DNA of 64,000 bases from Cephalopachus bancanus (GCA_027257055.1 JAPVLO010000097.1:3720001-3784000); one strand, 5' to 3'. Positions 1 through 12,084 are shown, counted from the first letter of the stretch. Made by a program: numbers and translations. Notes: a model not told the origin generated them from the sequence alone.

Positions 1-347
1 TTACAATTCTGATAGAGAGAATGCAATTTAAAGACCATTTAAAGCGATTTAACTTTGTATTAATGTTCAGTTTAAATATGAAGGGGGGAAAACTCATTTC
101 CCAAAACCAGTATTTTAATTAGGGCAAATTGAGAATTTTGTTCCAGCTATTTGGAGAGAACTTCCTATAAATTGGCAATAATGTTTAGAAACTTTCTCAT
201 TGTGAAATAAAGTATGTTACTCTATAATAGCCAAGATTGTGGGCCAAATGAACTACAACACTATCTTCTTGTCTCTTTGCATTTCTCTGTCACTCCCTCT
301 TTCTCACTGTTTTTGTCTGTATGTCTCTTAATCTATCTCTTTTTCAG

Positions 348-620
348 GGCTACGTCATCAACTGTTGTGAACTGATCATGGACAAAGGTGTGCATGAAGT
401 AAATGATGTTCTTTGGTTCTGTGATGAAATGAAGTTGATCAGTGACTTTTCAACCGTGAGCTGTAGACTGGCAGCTTGCCATCTGGAAAAACTGGCACTT
501 AGCTCCCCTGGGCCCACTGAACAGCATTGCTGCGAGATACCATTAGTAACTGAAGAAAATGGAAATAGGAAGCACAAGCTACTTGACAGAAATAAAATGG
601 CACCAACAGTTTGCTTTTAA
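348..620 (+). other. Candidate 3'-terminal coding exon, gene unidentified
   Basis: A long pyrimidine-rich tract (about 262-344) runs into a strong splice acceptor, CTTTTTCAG ending at 347. From 348 the frame GGC TAC GTC ATC stays open for about 90 codons to TAA at 618-620. The peptide begins GYVINCCELIMDKGVHE and has no motif or membrane segment that I recognise. AATAAA-type signals occur at about 590 and 747, so this could be the last exon of a gene whose other exons lie outside the window. No transposable element is recognised here. Against it: 90 codons can stay open by chance, the opposite strand is also open over 350-577, and I know no protein with this sequence. It could equally be unique non-coding DNA. 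Confidence 0.25.
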
Positions 621-842
621 AGTAGAGAAGGAAAAAAATAGGGACTGTTGGCTTTTCAAAAGAGGTTTATTCAACATCTTTCCTCAAAGAGATGCTTGAG
701 AATTCAAGAGAAAGCGAAACTATGTGTGTTTTTGAGTTGCTGATAGGAATAAATGGAGTACTTTATTAATGATGAGTAATTAAACTGATCAGTGTAGGTA
801 CAGTACGCTGTGCTAGATGTCATATCAAGAACTGTGGGTAAT

Positions 843-1135
843 GCCGGACCCAGTGGCTCACACCTGTATCCCAACACTTGGGAAGCAGAGGAGAAAGGAT
901 TGCCTGAGCCCAGAGCTCAAGACCAGCCTGGACAGCTTGGCAAGACTTCGTTTCTACAATAAATGAAAAAAATTAGCCAAGGCGTGGTGGTGTGAGCCTG
1001 TACCTCCAGCTACTAGGAAGGTTGAGATGGAAGGATAGTCTGAGCCCAGCAGGTTGAGGTTGTGATAGCCATGAGCATGCCACTGCACTCCAGCCTGGGC
1101 AGCAGAATGAGATTCCCTTAACCCTCCAAAAAAAT
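843..1135 (+). mobile_element. Alu SINE (dimeric, older copy)
   Basis: Both 7SL-type arms are present: GTGGCTCACACCTGTA in the left arm, and the linker TCTACAATAAATG leading into AATTAGCC before the right arm. It ends CTCCAGCCTGGGCAGCAG plus a short A tail. A perfect 15-bp target duplication, AGAACTGTGGGTAAT, lies at 828-842 and 1136-1150. It is more diverged than the CpG-rich copies elsewhere in the window. Confidence 0.95.
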
Positions 1136-1150
1136 AGAACTGTGGGTAAT

Positions 1151-2350
1151 TCATTTTACATGCCTATCATAAAAGGCACATGATAAGCACTAAGATTTTT
1201 ATTAATTGGTTGATTGATTTTATACACTGTTGATTTACACTTCCAAACAATGCAATCTTTCATGAAATCCTTTTCCTCACAGATATATATATATAACATG
1301 AAAATGTTTCTTTTAAAAATATTTTCCAAATAACAATTTACTTTTATTTAGAAATTTAATAAATCTACTATTAAACCAAATACAATTGTGATAATCAAAT
1401 TAAGTTCTATAAAATACTGCAATTTAAACTTTGTAGGACTTTTTGCCTAATTAACGTCATTCAAAATTTGCTTTTTTCCTGGAATATACAAAGCAACTTT
1501 AATGAATAACTTTTGTTTATACTGTTAAAATTAATCAAACCACCAGTTCCCTTTGCTTAAATGCTCACTACAAATGCTGCAGAAGTAGCATAATATGTGA
1601 AATTCTATATAATACAAAAAAGAGTCAGGACTTTATATCTGGACCCCAATGTTAAAAGTATATATTGTTATTTTATAATGCTTCAAAGTCTGTATGTCAT
1701 TAGTAATATCTAGTTCGTATTGTTTGTGGTATTCTAATTGTTTAAAAATCATTCAATTTTCTCCATGATCTTATCAAGTTGCTAAAAATATCATACTTAG
1801 TTTATAGACAAAGTAAAATAAAGAAGGGTTACTCGGCTAAGTTACTTCAAGAACAGGAAGATGCAGGAGTCCAACCAGATACTTTGACTCTAAGTTTTAG
1901 ATCTTTCTCGTAGCTCTATCTTCTTGCTATGCGGTACTTATTTTGAATATTATATTTTCTTTGATGTTTACAACATTACTGTTATTGTTATTCACATTTT
2001 CCAGCTGAGGGCACAAATATAGACATGATAAATCTTTTCTCAATTACACTGTAAGAACCTAGAAAATAATCAGTAAGTGGGAAGGAACCTTAGGAATCAA
2101 ATCCAACCTTTGCACTTTCCCAGCCTTCTGTTTTACCGGCAGGATGAGGATAGAAGATAGTTGTTTGTGCTTTAGTAAAACCACACTGGCAGTGGAAGTA
2201 GAAAAGTAGTAAAGACACAAGTTTCCTGAGAATGTAGAATCAGCTGCATTTGTCAACAGATTTGATGTGTTTCATGAAAGAAAGATTTGGAGATTCCTTG
2301 TCACAACTGTTAAACTGAGAAAGGACTATCAAAGAAATGGGTAATTAAAA
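1151..2350. other. AT-rich DNA without a gene; possible ancient SINE/LINE relic
   Basis: No gene, RNA or young repeat is visible. Around 2070-2200 the order GGAACCTTAGGAATCAAATCC, then ATGAGGATAGAAG, then a CCACACTGGCAG-like end faintly resembles an old MIR/L3-type element. The resemblance is too weak to name. Confidence 0.4.
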
Positions 2351-2363
2351 GAATAAAGTTTTT

Positions 2364-2593
2364 TTGTTGTTTGTTTTTTGGCTTTTGGTTTTTTTTGAGT
2401 TGGTGTCTCACTCGGTCGCCCAGACTGAAGTGCAGTGGCTGCTCCTGGCCACCGCAGCCTCGACCTGCTGGGCTCCGGCGATCCTTCTGCCTCAGCCTTC
2501 CGAGTAGCTGGAACTACGGGCGTGCGCTACCACGCCTGGCTAATTTTTGATTTATTGTAGAGATGAGGTCTCTCCAAGTTGCCCAGGCGGGGT
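2364..2593 (-). mobile_element. 5'-truncated Alu SINE, antisense
   Basis: The antisense copy starts with a degenerate T-rich tail and GAGTTGG, then runs through GGCTCCGGCGATCCTTCTGCC and TTTATTGTAGAGATGAGG. It stops inside the left arm at CCCAGGCGG, so about 80 bp of the Alu 5' end is missing. Near-identical flanks GAATAAAGTTTTT (2351-2363) and GAATAATGTTTTT (2594-2606) are the target duplication. The loss is therefore truncation at insertion and not later deletion. Confidence 0.92.
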
Positions 2594-2789
2594 GAATAAT
2601 GTTTTTAAATGTCTAATGCAAATCCATCATCAGTGAGATGGGAGGAACTTAGTTACCAAAAAATAAATGTTGATGGTGTTCTTGGAAAAGGCAACCACTT
2701 TGCTAAGTCTTACTTTGTTACTATTTGTTCCCTCTACAGCTTCATAATTTGACCTTCTAAAAAGTCAATAATACTCATTGCAATGAGAA

Positions 2790-2930
2790 TTGATAAGGAA
2801 ATTAACACTCTTACAGTCACATTTTAGTTCTGCAGCTAGTTAGTTTCATGATCTTTGTCAAATTCCTTTGGTTTATTGGGTCTTCATTTTCTTATCTATA
2901 TGATGAGGAAAGTGCAGCAGATTATCCCTT
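2790..2930 (+). mobile_element. MIR SINE relic
   Basis: The order matches the MIR core: TGCAGCTAGTTAG, then ATCTTTGTCAAATTCCTTTGG, then TTCATTTTCTTATCTATATGATGAGG. The copy is strongly diverged and its ends are approximate. Confidence 0.6.
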
Positions 2931-3410
2931 AGACATTATATTTGTTGGTATTTTTACCCTGTTTGAATTTTGTCTTGACATATTTAAGAAGTAAAATATA
3001 AATATAGATGGTCTAACATTATTTAAAGAATCATAGAAACTGTGCTCCTGTAAAGCTACAGGACCCTTACCTATCACAAAGTAGGTAGTCATACTCAGAA
3101 AAGAGTGCAAAAGAATTCTATGTTCTCTAAAGGCAGACAAAAACCGCTGGGTACTAATAAAGGAGGGAGGTAGGGGGAATAAAGGACACACCACACATTG
3201 GGTACCATGTCCAATACCAGGGAGACAGAGGGCTTGCTAGAAGTCCAAACCCCACCTTAATACAATATACATGCATAGCTATTTCTCACATGTACCCCAC
3301 AACCCTAAAATAAATAAGAATAATAGTACTCCCCAAAATGAAATACTGACATATGCCACCACATAGATAAATCTTGTAAACATGGTGCTGAACTAATAAA
3401 GCCAGTCACA

Positions 3411-3697
3411 GCCAGGCTTGGTGGCTCAGCCTGTAATCCCATGCTTTGGGAGGCTAAGGTGAGTGGATTGCCTGAGCCCGTGGGTTTGAGACCTGCCTGG
3501 GCAAGTTGGCGAGACCTCATCTCTACAATAAATCAAAAAATCAGCCGGGCGTGGTAGCGCACGCCTGTAATTCCGGCTACTCGGAAGGCTGAGGCGGAAG
3601 GATCGCCGGAGCCCAGCAGGTCGAGGCTGCGGTGGCGGGAGTGGCCACTGCACTCCAGTCTGGGTGACAGAGTGAGACTCCATCTCAAAAATAAATA
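3411..3697 (+). mobile_element. Alu SINE, lineage-type copy with perfect TSD
   Basis: A full-length dimer. The left arm has GCCTGTAATCCCATGC, the linker is TCTACAATAAATCAAAAAAT, and the right arm has GGATCGCCGGAGCCCAGCAG and TGGGTGACAGAGTGAGACTC. The left arm keeps the longer form GGGCAAGTTGGCGAGACC. A perfect 16-bp target duplication, AATAAAGCCAGTCACA, lies at 3395-3410 and 3698-3713. It inserted into an older L1M 3' end. Confidence 0.97.
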
Positions 3698-3733
3698 AAT
3701 AAAGCCAGTCACAAAAAAACACATTTATATGAT

Positions 3734-3769
3734 CCCACTTATATAAAATGTCCCACTTATATAAAATGT
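3734..3769. repeat. Tandem duplication, 18 bp x 2
   Basis: CCCACTTATATAAAATGT occurs twice head to tail without mismatch, inside the L1M 3' end. This is a local duplication in an old repeat. Confidence 0.95.
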
Positions 3770-3989
3770 CCAGAATAAGCAGATTTATACAGACAAAAAG
3801 TAGATTCATGGTTGTCGGGGCTGGTGGGAGGGAGGACTGGGGAGTGAACTGCTAATGGTACAGGGTTTCTTTTGGGTTCTAGATTTAGACAGCAATGATG
3901 GTTTCACAACTTGACGAGCACTAAAAACCATTGAATCATACACTTTAAAAGGGTAAATATTATATATGAGTTCTATGTCAATAAATTTG

Positions 3990-4719
3990 CTAAAAATGAA
4001 CACAAAATTGTGTACTCCCAAATATAACTTCCAAGTCTTGGCACTGGAAGAAATTCCTATATTTGAGTCATTCATTTTAGTAAAGATGGTGTTAATAAAG
4101 TATTTCTCAGGTTAAGAGAGAGCAAAACAAACTTTGAATAAATAGAGCTTCGAGTTAAATTAGGACTCCAAGGTGAGTTATTCTCACACTAGCAATAGCC
4201 TAAGGCATGGGAAGAAGTGTATTGCAGAAGAGACACATGAACTTTGAAAGAAAGAATATAATAAAAATAAAGCGCAAGGGATATACAAAATATGCCTGAG
4301 GAAGGTCCTGAATACATCTGAATTTGGCAAGAGGGAAACTCATTACGTTTGAGGGCAGCATCCACTGTGGCCAATAGCCTCCTCATCACCTACGCGTCAT
4401 TGACTGTTTTTTCATCTTCTCAGCATTTAGCATCTTCTCAGGTTTTGGTACTGTTAATTTCCGAACAAAACTATGGAAAGGATAGATCTTGTTCTTCACC
4501 TACTTTCTTTCCCCAAATAACATGAAAAAATAAAAAGCCAAGAATCTTCCCATTTCTTTGAAAAATATTTTCAAAGAAGTCTTTCTTAATCTTGCACATT
4601 TTTAGCAACTGTTGATTTCTTGGGATTCACATATACATGTGTGTGTATAAAATGAGCTAAATGCCTATCTTGTACCTGAATGTTGTCTGTGTATCTTTCC
4701 TTGTCCTCCTTCTGCCTGG
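3990..4719. other. Unique-looking DNA, nothing recognised
   Basis: No gene, RNA or repeat could be named here. Small open frames at 4189-4389 show no codon-like pattern or known domain. Confidence 0.5.
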
Positions 4720-6415
4720 CTACTACTTTTATTTTATTTTATTTGTACTTTTGGTCTTTTTTAATTTTCATTTTTAATTTCATTGTACAGACATGTAGTA
4801 TATGTGAGGAGTTGCTACATAATTATATTGCATGAAGGCACAGTTTGGGCTTTTAGCAAGTCCTCTCCCTCTCTAGCAGTGGACATGGTACCCAAAAGCT
4901 GGTTGTGTATCCCTTCCCCCCCCCCTTATTTATCTGTGCCCAGCAACTGTTGTTCTCACCTTTGTGCTCATATGCCCAATGATTATTGTCCAGTTATGAG
5001 TGAGAACATATGGTATTCAGTTTTTGTTTGCTTGTTTCTGTGATATTCACTTACAATGAGGGTCTCTAGTTGCATCCATGTTGTGGCAAAGGACATGATT
5101 TGTTCTTCTTTATGGCTGCATAGTATTCCATTGTGTACATGTACCACATTTTCTTTATCCAATACACTTTCCGTGGGCATCTGGGTTGGTTTCATGTGTT
5201 TGCTATTGTAAATAGTGCTGCAATAAACATACGAATCCAGGTGTCTTTTTGGTAGAGCCATTTATGTTCCTCTGGGTATATTTCTAGGAGTGGGATTGCT
5301 GGGTTGAATGGTACCTCAATTTTTAGTTCTTTGAGAAATCTCCACACTGCTTTCCACAAAGGTTGAACTAGCTTACATTCCTCCCAACAGTGTAGAAGCA
5401 TTCCCTTTATTCCACAGTCTCATCAACACCTGTTGTTTCTGATTTTTTAATGAAAGCTATCCTGACTGGTGTGAGAGTGTGAGATGTTATCTCCTTATAG
5501 TTTGATTTGCATTTCTCTGATGATTAGCGAAGTTGATCATTTTTTCATCTGTTTGTTGACTGCTTGTATGTTTTCCTTTGAGAGGTATCAGTTCGTGTCC
5601 TTTGCTCACTTTTTAATCGGGTTATTTGTTTTTTTCTCCCCCCCGCCAATCTTTTGAGTTCCTTATAGATCATAGAAGTGAGGCTGTTGTCAGATGACAA
5701 ACTTGCAAACACTTTTTCCCTTCTGTGGATTGTCTCTTGATTCTTTTGATAGTTTCTCATGCTAAAATTTTTTTAGCTTGATAAGGTTGCACCCGCCAAT
5801 TTTAGATTTTGCTGCATTTGTTTTTAAGGATTTGGTCATGAATTCATAGTCTAGGTCAATGGCCAAGAGGATGTTCCCTAAGGTTTCTTCTAGGATTCTT
5901 ATAGTTTGATATTTCACATTTAAGTTCTTAACCATTTTGAGTTAATTTTTGCATATGGTGATAGGTAGGGGTTTAGTTTTATTCTTCTGCGTGTGGTTAC
6001 CTAGTTTCCCCATCACCATTTGCTAAATAGGGTTTCTTTTCTCCAATGTTTGTTTTTATAGGCTTTGTCAAAGATGAGTTGTTTGAAGGTCTGTGGTTTT
6101 ACTTCCAAATTCTCTTTCTCTGTCCTGTTCCATTGGTCTTTGTGTCTATTTTTGTACCAGTACCATGCTGTTTTAGTTACTGTAGCTTTTGAGTAAAGTT
6201 TGAAGTCTTGGAGTGTGATGTTTTCAGCTTTGTTCTTTTTGCTGAAGATTGCTTTAACTATTCAGACTCTTTTTTGAAATTTAGCATTATCTTTTCTAAG
6301 TCTGTAAAAAATGATGCTGGTAGTTTGATAAAGATTGCATTACATCTGTAGATTGTCCTGGATAGAATAGACATCTTGACAATATTGCTTTTTCTAATCC
6401 AAAAACATTTCCCTG
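4720..6415 (-). mobile_element. 5'-truncated L1 LINE, antisense
   Basis: A T-rich left end (4720-4780) is followed by an L1 3' UTR and then ORF2 read backwards. Recognisable blocks on the plus strand are GAGTGAGAACATATGGTATTC, AGTATTCCATTGTGTACATG, GGGATTGCTGGGTTGAATGG, TTCCACAAAGGTTGAACTAG and CATTGGTCTTTGTGTC. The copy stops at about 6415 inside ORF2, so ORF1, the promoter and most of the reverse transcriptase are absent. It looks like a primate-age (L1PB/L1MA-like) copy, degraded and immobile. Confidence 0.93.
4983..6250 (-). pseudogene. L1 ORF2p C-terminal remnant
   Basis: Read on the minus strand, several frames give the conserved C-terminal part of L1 ORF2 protein. They include LHCWEECKLVQPLWKAVW, LKELKIEVPFNPAIPLLEIY and RMFIAALFTIA at 5192-5401, then a MSFATTWMQLETLIVSEYHR-like end at 4983-5261. 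Upstream, [11 protein letters not shown] lies at 5545-5760. Frames are broken by stops and indels, and the endonuclease and catalytic reverse-transcriptase regions are missing. It is a dead fragment of the LINE around it. Confidence 0.9.
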
Positions 6416-7000
6416 GCAATTATTTTTACAAGTGAAGAAGTAAAGATCAATTTAAGAGCTACAAGTACTAATCTAAACTACCCAAATCTCTAGAAAGTAC
6501 TTGCTCCAAATGGTTTTCTCTCAAAATCTAATAATTTTCTGGTCTTGTATCCACTTCAATAATTTTGTCAAGTAAAGCTTTGAGGGTAATTTCTGGTAGA
6601 ATAATGTGCAATGGGTTTATGTTTACTTTGGAATTCACCTTTACTCATATTCATCTTTTACTTTCATCCTTAAAATTAATTTATAATGAATTTTTATAAT
6701 TAATTTATAATGATAATTTTATATAGAAAAATAAGAATACTTCTGCCAAATAGCATTACACAATTTATAGTAAATAATAACATAAACAATGGGTACATTT
6801 AGAAACACAGGGAATTCTGTGTTTCTTCTTTTCTGGAGAATTGCTGCTTTCTTCATACTCTGTGGGAGTATGTGTCATATTTTAACAATTATTTTCATAA
6901 ATTTATATTATTTTGATGTTCTACATACATACAATCTAGTGGAAATATTATTGCTATGTAAGGTTAACTGATAAAGTGTGATTTGTCTTGACCTCTAATT
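6416..7000. other. AT-rich DNA, nothing recognised
   Basis: No gene is visible. A short imperfect direct repeat of AATTAATTTATAATGA occurs at about 6676-6713. The 60-codon open frame at 6789-6971 has no recognisable domain. Confidence 0.5.
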
Positions 7001-7166
7001 CAGTGGTATATACCCTTGACTACTTATTAAAATCACCCAGGGAGCTTTAAACATCCCAAGAATCAGGTCACATTCCATATAATTACGTCAGAATCTCTGG
7101 GGTAGGACCTATTTTTAAATCTCCCCTGGTGATTCCTAATATACAGCCAAGATTGAGAACTATTAG
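7001..7166 (+). mobile_element. MER5-type non-autonomous hAT (Charlie) transposon
   Basis: It begins CAGTGGTATATACCCTTGAC and ends AAGATTGAGAACTATTA, matching the inverted ends of MER5A-like elements (CAGTGGTTCTCAA...TTGAGAACCACTG). The interior has AATCACCCAGGGAGCTTTAA, GAATCTCTGGGGTAGGACC and CCCCTGGTGATTCC in the expected order. No clean 8-bp target duplication is left. It has no coding capacity and is an ancient mammalian copy. Confidence 0.85.
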
Positions 7167-10100
7167 CCAATTTGGCTTTACTGTGCTCACTTCATCTTTC
7201 CAACACTGCCTTTACTAGGCAATTACTTACAAGGTCCCTTCCTTAATCAAGAAGAGAGAAGCAAAAAGCAATGAGCCACTCAACGGGTAGTAGAGGTGCC
7301 AGAATTTAGATGGGTAAGGTCTAGTACTTGAAAAGGTAAGATCTTTGCTAAAATCAGCTGCAGCTTTACAGTGATGGCTTAGCTGCTTAAACATTTAGGA
7401 TTCTGTATATACTGGATTTTTAATAATATTTTGTAATGCACCAAAAGCAACTATTAGTGAGAAATTTTGAAATCGATACTATACTTTTTTGTTATGCATA
7501 TGTGTATGAATATATGTGTACATACATTAAATATGTATATATTTCTAACAAGAGGTTTGCATACTGTGTCAGTAAGCATATTTTTATGTGCTCAATTTTA
7601 AGACATCCAAAGTCTGAAAAACAATCTCTGAGTGCTATATAACTGGTGATAATCACTTTAACGCATAATTTTTTAACCGTAGGTTAACCCAGAATAGAAC
7701 AATTTTTTAAAAGAAAAGGACAAGAATGTGAGAGAAGAGCACTAACAAAGAGAGTAAAGAAAAAGTAAAATTTGAAATATGTAAGGAAAAACAAATATAA
7801 AACTAGATATAAGCATCCTTGTATATTTACCTTCTTACCACTGTCCTGAGATCACCATTATCACAGAGCTGCTACTTACTTTCAGGTAAGTAGGAGTAAA
7901 TATTTGTCATAACTCTGACACAATGAATAGTCTAAGGCCAGGGATTCCTGGTTATAACCTCACTGGTTGCTGCTAGAACTAAAGTATACAAAAACTAGGT
8001 CTTATGTGCTAGTGCATTTTTTTTGTTGTTATATAAAGACTGGATCTCACTAGTGACCTTAGAGTTCCTTCTGTATCATCTAGATTCTGACTTAAGTGGC
8101 TTTTCCCAGTTTTCCTTTCCCTGAGCTATATTCTGTTTCATTTCTGATCTTTAATAGACAATGACCATCTCTCCCCATCAGGTTTCCCTACCTGGTTATA
8201 ACACAAACTACAAAGAGACAGCTTGATCAAAGGTCATATGGAAGTGATATGAGGGACATTTATCTAGACCTTCTCTATTTATGCACCTTTCTCTTTTAAC
8301 AGCCTCCCCTAGCACAGCGGTATAGATGCTCATGCTCAGAATAGAAATCATGCACTTGAATATAATCAGATTCCCTTATCCTTGGGGATAGAATACACTT
8401 GAACTTCCCCAGAGTTTTGAGTGTGCTACTAATAGTATCTACTTTAGCTGTAAGTCGATTAACTCTAGTAACACATGTGGGTAGTGAGGAGAAGAAGAAG
8501 AGGAAAATAATCCAAATTAGTAAGATACATCTTCATTTAATGTAAACAATAGAAACAAAAACATTCAAGATAGGTAGTCATTTCTTTCCCACTTGAGTAA
8601 CTCATCATGAATTCTTGTCTTCTTAACATAGATTCTAGCTTCAATCTATTTCAATGCAACAAATGTAAGTTGAAAACTACAATGTATTAGAAACTAAGTA
8701 TGAATAATAATATTAATTTTTTTAAAAACAGCCCTTGGGGAGCTTCTGGTATAGTAGTGAACAAACAATTGTACTTCTTGGTGAAATGGAAAAGTAAAGA
8801 CAGTTTAAAAGCAGTGAAATTTAAAGACAAGGCCTGTTAAATGAACTGTCTGTAAGGATCAGTGAATTTAAACATTGTTCCTTGGCTAAGCTCCTAAACT
8901 CTCAAAGGAATGCTGAAGATGTAGAATTCAGATAGACTATTTTTCACAAACGTGCAACTCCTCATTTAATGCAAATAGAGAAAGCTTTCTCCATAGAAGT
9001 TGAATATGCTTCATAAGTTACATAGCAGACAATCTACAAGGTTGTTATGAGGAAGCCTGAGTTCCTTCTGTAAGCACACCATTTATTAATTTTCTACCAA
9101 TGTAAGAAAAGTCTGTCTTTCTTTACTTATTGAAGAATGACCCAAGCCGAAATACTACCTTCCTAATAGACAAATCAATAAGCATTTAGTCTGGAATGGG
9201 GTCACCGAATGAAGAGAGTTCTCTAGTTTCTAGACAATTTAATTGAAAAAAAACTCTAACTTCTCAGTAGTTTTCTTGTTGACCACTCAGTAGCAGCATT
9301 TGAAGTTTGATTCAGCAGCACTGAAATTTCATTCAGACATAGAGATATGCTTTTTTTTTTTTAGGGTCTGAATTTACAGTTAATTCATGACCTACAAAAA
9401 TGTGCTTTAATTTTTGTAAGAAGGATGGAAAACTAAAGAAAGAATGTTAAATTAAAAAAATCAGACAAAAAACAGTCTAGATTATAGGAAGTATTCTGTC
9501 TTTAACCATCAGTTTCTAGGTAAGTTTCTGGCTATATGTTGAGATTACATTAAATAATATTTTGTTAGGTACAAGAGAAATATTAGTGGGTGGTAAATAT
9601 TGCTGAAACAGATTCTAGTTCCAAAGTGAAAGTCATCCTCACTGAAAATAATGCGAGCCAAGTAGGAGTCTTGATAACAGCGGCTGAAAACTGTTCTTAC
9701 GTTAACTTTATAAGGCTCAAGTGGTAAAGGATGATACAAACTATTGTATGACATTAGCAAAAACCGCGTTGGTTTTTATTCTCATAACTTTATTTCCCTA
9801 GACAGTACACTTATCCCAAATGTTAATTAGGAGATTCACTGAGTGTGAATATAAATGTAATGAGGTAGACTGGCAGATCTGGTAACAGAAAGGATTGGGA
9901 ACAGCTTTGCTGCATCAAAAGAAGAGAAAGATAATAGGCATGGAAGGTCCTGAAAGACACACGATTTGGGGGAGCCTCTACTGCATCTCACCTCCTTTTA
10001 CAATTGCCAGGAGGTGTGGTAAATATAGCCTGCCTGATAATCCTTAAAATATATCCCTGAATAGCTAGGGTGTTTATAACTGCCAGTCAAGAAGGTCCTA

Positions 10101-10469
10101 ATACTAACAGCCCAAGGTATACAGCTCAAATAATGTAAACCATTGAACATTTGAAGCACAAACATTTTAAATGCTGAAAAAGCATCCCAGTATTGCTCAA
10201 TAGAAGGCAATTATATGCAATTATGTGAAATCCTGAATCTTTCCTTTCCGTTGAAGGCCAGTGGTGTAACAGAGAAGCAAAGCATTGCAGTGTACATGGA
10301 ACTATTGCCTCAGTGCACAGGTTGTTCTAAAGAACCAAATCCATAGTACCTGTTCTATGAAAGAGTTTCCCCTTCCCCAGCAGTTGCAAACTGCTATAGG
10401 AAAGAGGGTCACTTTTTGTTGTTTATTTCTAATAATGTCATCAGAGTCCTGAGAGCTCTTTTGTTTTGA
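7167..10469. other. Unique-looking DNA without a supported gene
   Basis: Read on both strands, I see only short open frames, A/T runs such as T12 near 9350, and no retroelement tail or RNA gene. Open frames on the minus strand at 9545-9760 and 9998-10210 show no domain. Confidence 0.5.
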
Positions 10470-10900
10470 TATCATCCCTTTATTTAACCAGCAGCCTCAG
10501 TGGGCATGCACAGTGCCATTTCAGTTGCAGTCTCATGTCTGTCCCATTCAATTTTTGACGGGTCTAAACTTTTCCATAATCTCAAGTAGCCAACAGCAGG
10601 ACCTGTCACCCAAGCAGTGAAACTGTGTGTATTTGAGCAACTATCACGGAGGCCCATTATTTGTCCGGTGACAGAGACTTGTGATGAATGTTTCTGAAAT
10701 GACATTTGAGATGACAGGGGGTGAAAATCCCCAAGTCAGAGACCGTAGTTCCCAGGGTCTCCAGAGCGGCATTGTTGTCAGCGATACTGGATGTGTGCAA
10801 AGATGATGCCACATGGACAGCCCACAAATCAATTTATTATCACAGACCATGAAACCCACTTGTGACAAAATCAATACAGAATTTCAGACTCCCTGATAAA
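10470..10900. other. GC-richer unassigned block; candidate conserved non-coding element
   Basis: This 430-bp block stands out from its AT-rich surroundings. It has balanced composition, no repeat signature, and segments such as GACAGAGACTTGTGATGAAT and TGATGCCACATGGACAGCCC. Two minus-strand open frames overlap (10484-10705 and 10644-10874) in different phases with no known domain, which argues against coding. A conserved regulatory sequence or an unrecognised old repeat are both possible. Confidence 0.25.
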
Positions 10901-11339
10901 GAATCAGAGAGAATTCTATTTACTCTGCAAATGTTACCTTTAAGTTCAATGAGGAAAAGTATATGCCAGACTTTTCTATAAAGTTATATAACAAAAATAG
11001 TGTCCAAATCATAGTTAAGAAGTCCAAACTTCCAGTGCTAATGAGCTCAACATTTTAATATGCTGTTTTGACAGAGAAATAAATCTAGGGGTACCAAATA
11101 ATACAATCCTGATACATTTAGTATATTCTAAATATTCTAAAATGAAAACATCTGAAAAGTAGCCATTTGCATAAAAATAAAAATAGTGTACTATTATTTT
11201 GTACTCATAAAGTTCAAGTATTTTAATCACTGAAAACTAGTTGTAAAGTTTGAGACATATATAATGTGAGAAGTACTGACTTCTGAGAGGGGCCTGTCAT
11301 TATAATAGCTTGATTAAATAATAGCAAAAACTAACAATA

Positions 11340-11575
11340 ACTACTCAGGAGTCAACATTTATTTTGCCAGGCACTTTGCTTAGGGATTTATGTGTGTATA
11401 CATATTAATCTTTATAACACCCAATTAGGTAAACACTTTTAATATCCTCATTTCACAAAATAAGTAATTGAAGTGCAACAGAGTAATGGCAAAAGAATCC
11501 AAAGCTTATACGTTTTGAGCTAAAATAAGAATCCAGGCAACCTAACTCTGGAGCGTGTATTTGTGAGCACTATGG
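11340..11575 (-). mobile_element. MIR SINE relic, antisense
   Basis: The order follows an antisense MIR: GCCAGGCACTTTGCTTAGGG, then TTAATCTTTATAACACCC, then AATATCCTCATTTCACAAAATAAG, then AAGAATCCAGGCAACCTAACTC. Divergence is high. Confidence 0.75.
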
Positions 11576-12037
11576 AATTCTCACAACATTGGGGGGAAAA
11601 AAAGTCATTTTTATTCCTTGGTCAACTATAAGAGTTTTGTGTCTGAGCTCAAGAATTTGGAGAACTTTACCTATAAAATAGTCAGATTCTCTTCTAATAG
11701 CAACTCACATTACTTTCAAAAATGCTTTTGTAGCCATAATCATAGTATGTGTTAGTTTTATGAGCTCCTTGAAATGCTCAACTGATAATAAAATTAGCTA
11801 TAGTGTTCTCTAAAGCAAAACCTTTGTATTTTGGGCAATCACTATCATCAACATAGCTAATTCCAGAAATATTCCAAACAATTCTCATCAAAGCCCTGAT
11901 GTTTTATATTTCCCAAACATTATTCCTAATGAAAATTACCAAAAAAGAAAGAATGAAGGAAAGGAAGAAAGAAAAAAAGAGGAGACACACCAATTTGCTT
12001 TATTTTTAACAGCTTTGGCTCTCTCTCTTTCTGTCTT

Positions 12038-12038
<1 letters not shown>

Positions 12039-12082
<44 letters not shown>
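12039..12082. repeat. (CA)22 microsatellite
   Basis: An uninterrupted CA dinucleotide run of 44 bp follows a CT-rich segment (12019-12033). The minus-strand frame through it (poly Val-Cys) is not a gene. Confidence 0.99.

Positions 12083-12084
<2 letters not shown>

Larger units (their letters stand above)
3330..3985 (+). mobile_element. Ancient L1M-type LINE 3' end, split by an Alu
   Basis: The sequence on both sides of the Alu at 3411-3697 reads as an old L1M 3' region. It contains AAGCCAGTCACA, ATATGATCCCACTTATAT, TTCATGGTTGTC, a GGTGGGAGGGAGGACTGGGG stretch, and a CAGCAATGATGGTTTCACAAC to ACACTTTAAAAGGGTAAAT end. Only the terminal few hundred bases are present. Confidence 0.7.

Noticed and set aside
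3426..3809. 127-codon open frame on the minus strand
   Set aside because: It lies across an antisense-read Alu (peptide of the FEMESHSVTQTGVQW type), a well-known spurious translation.
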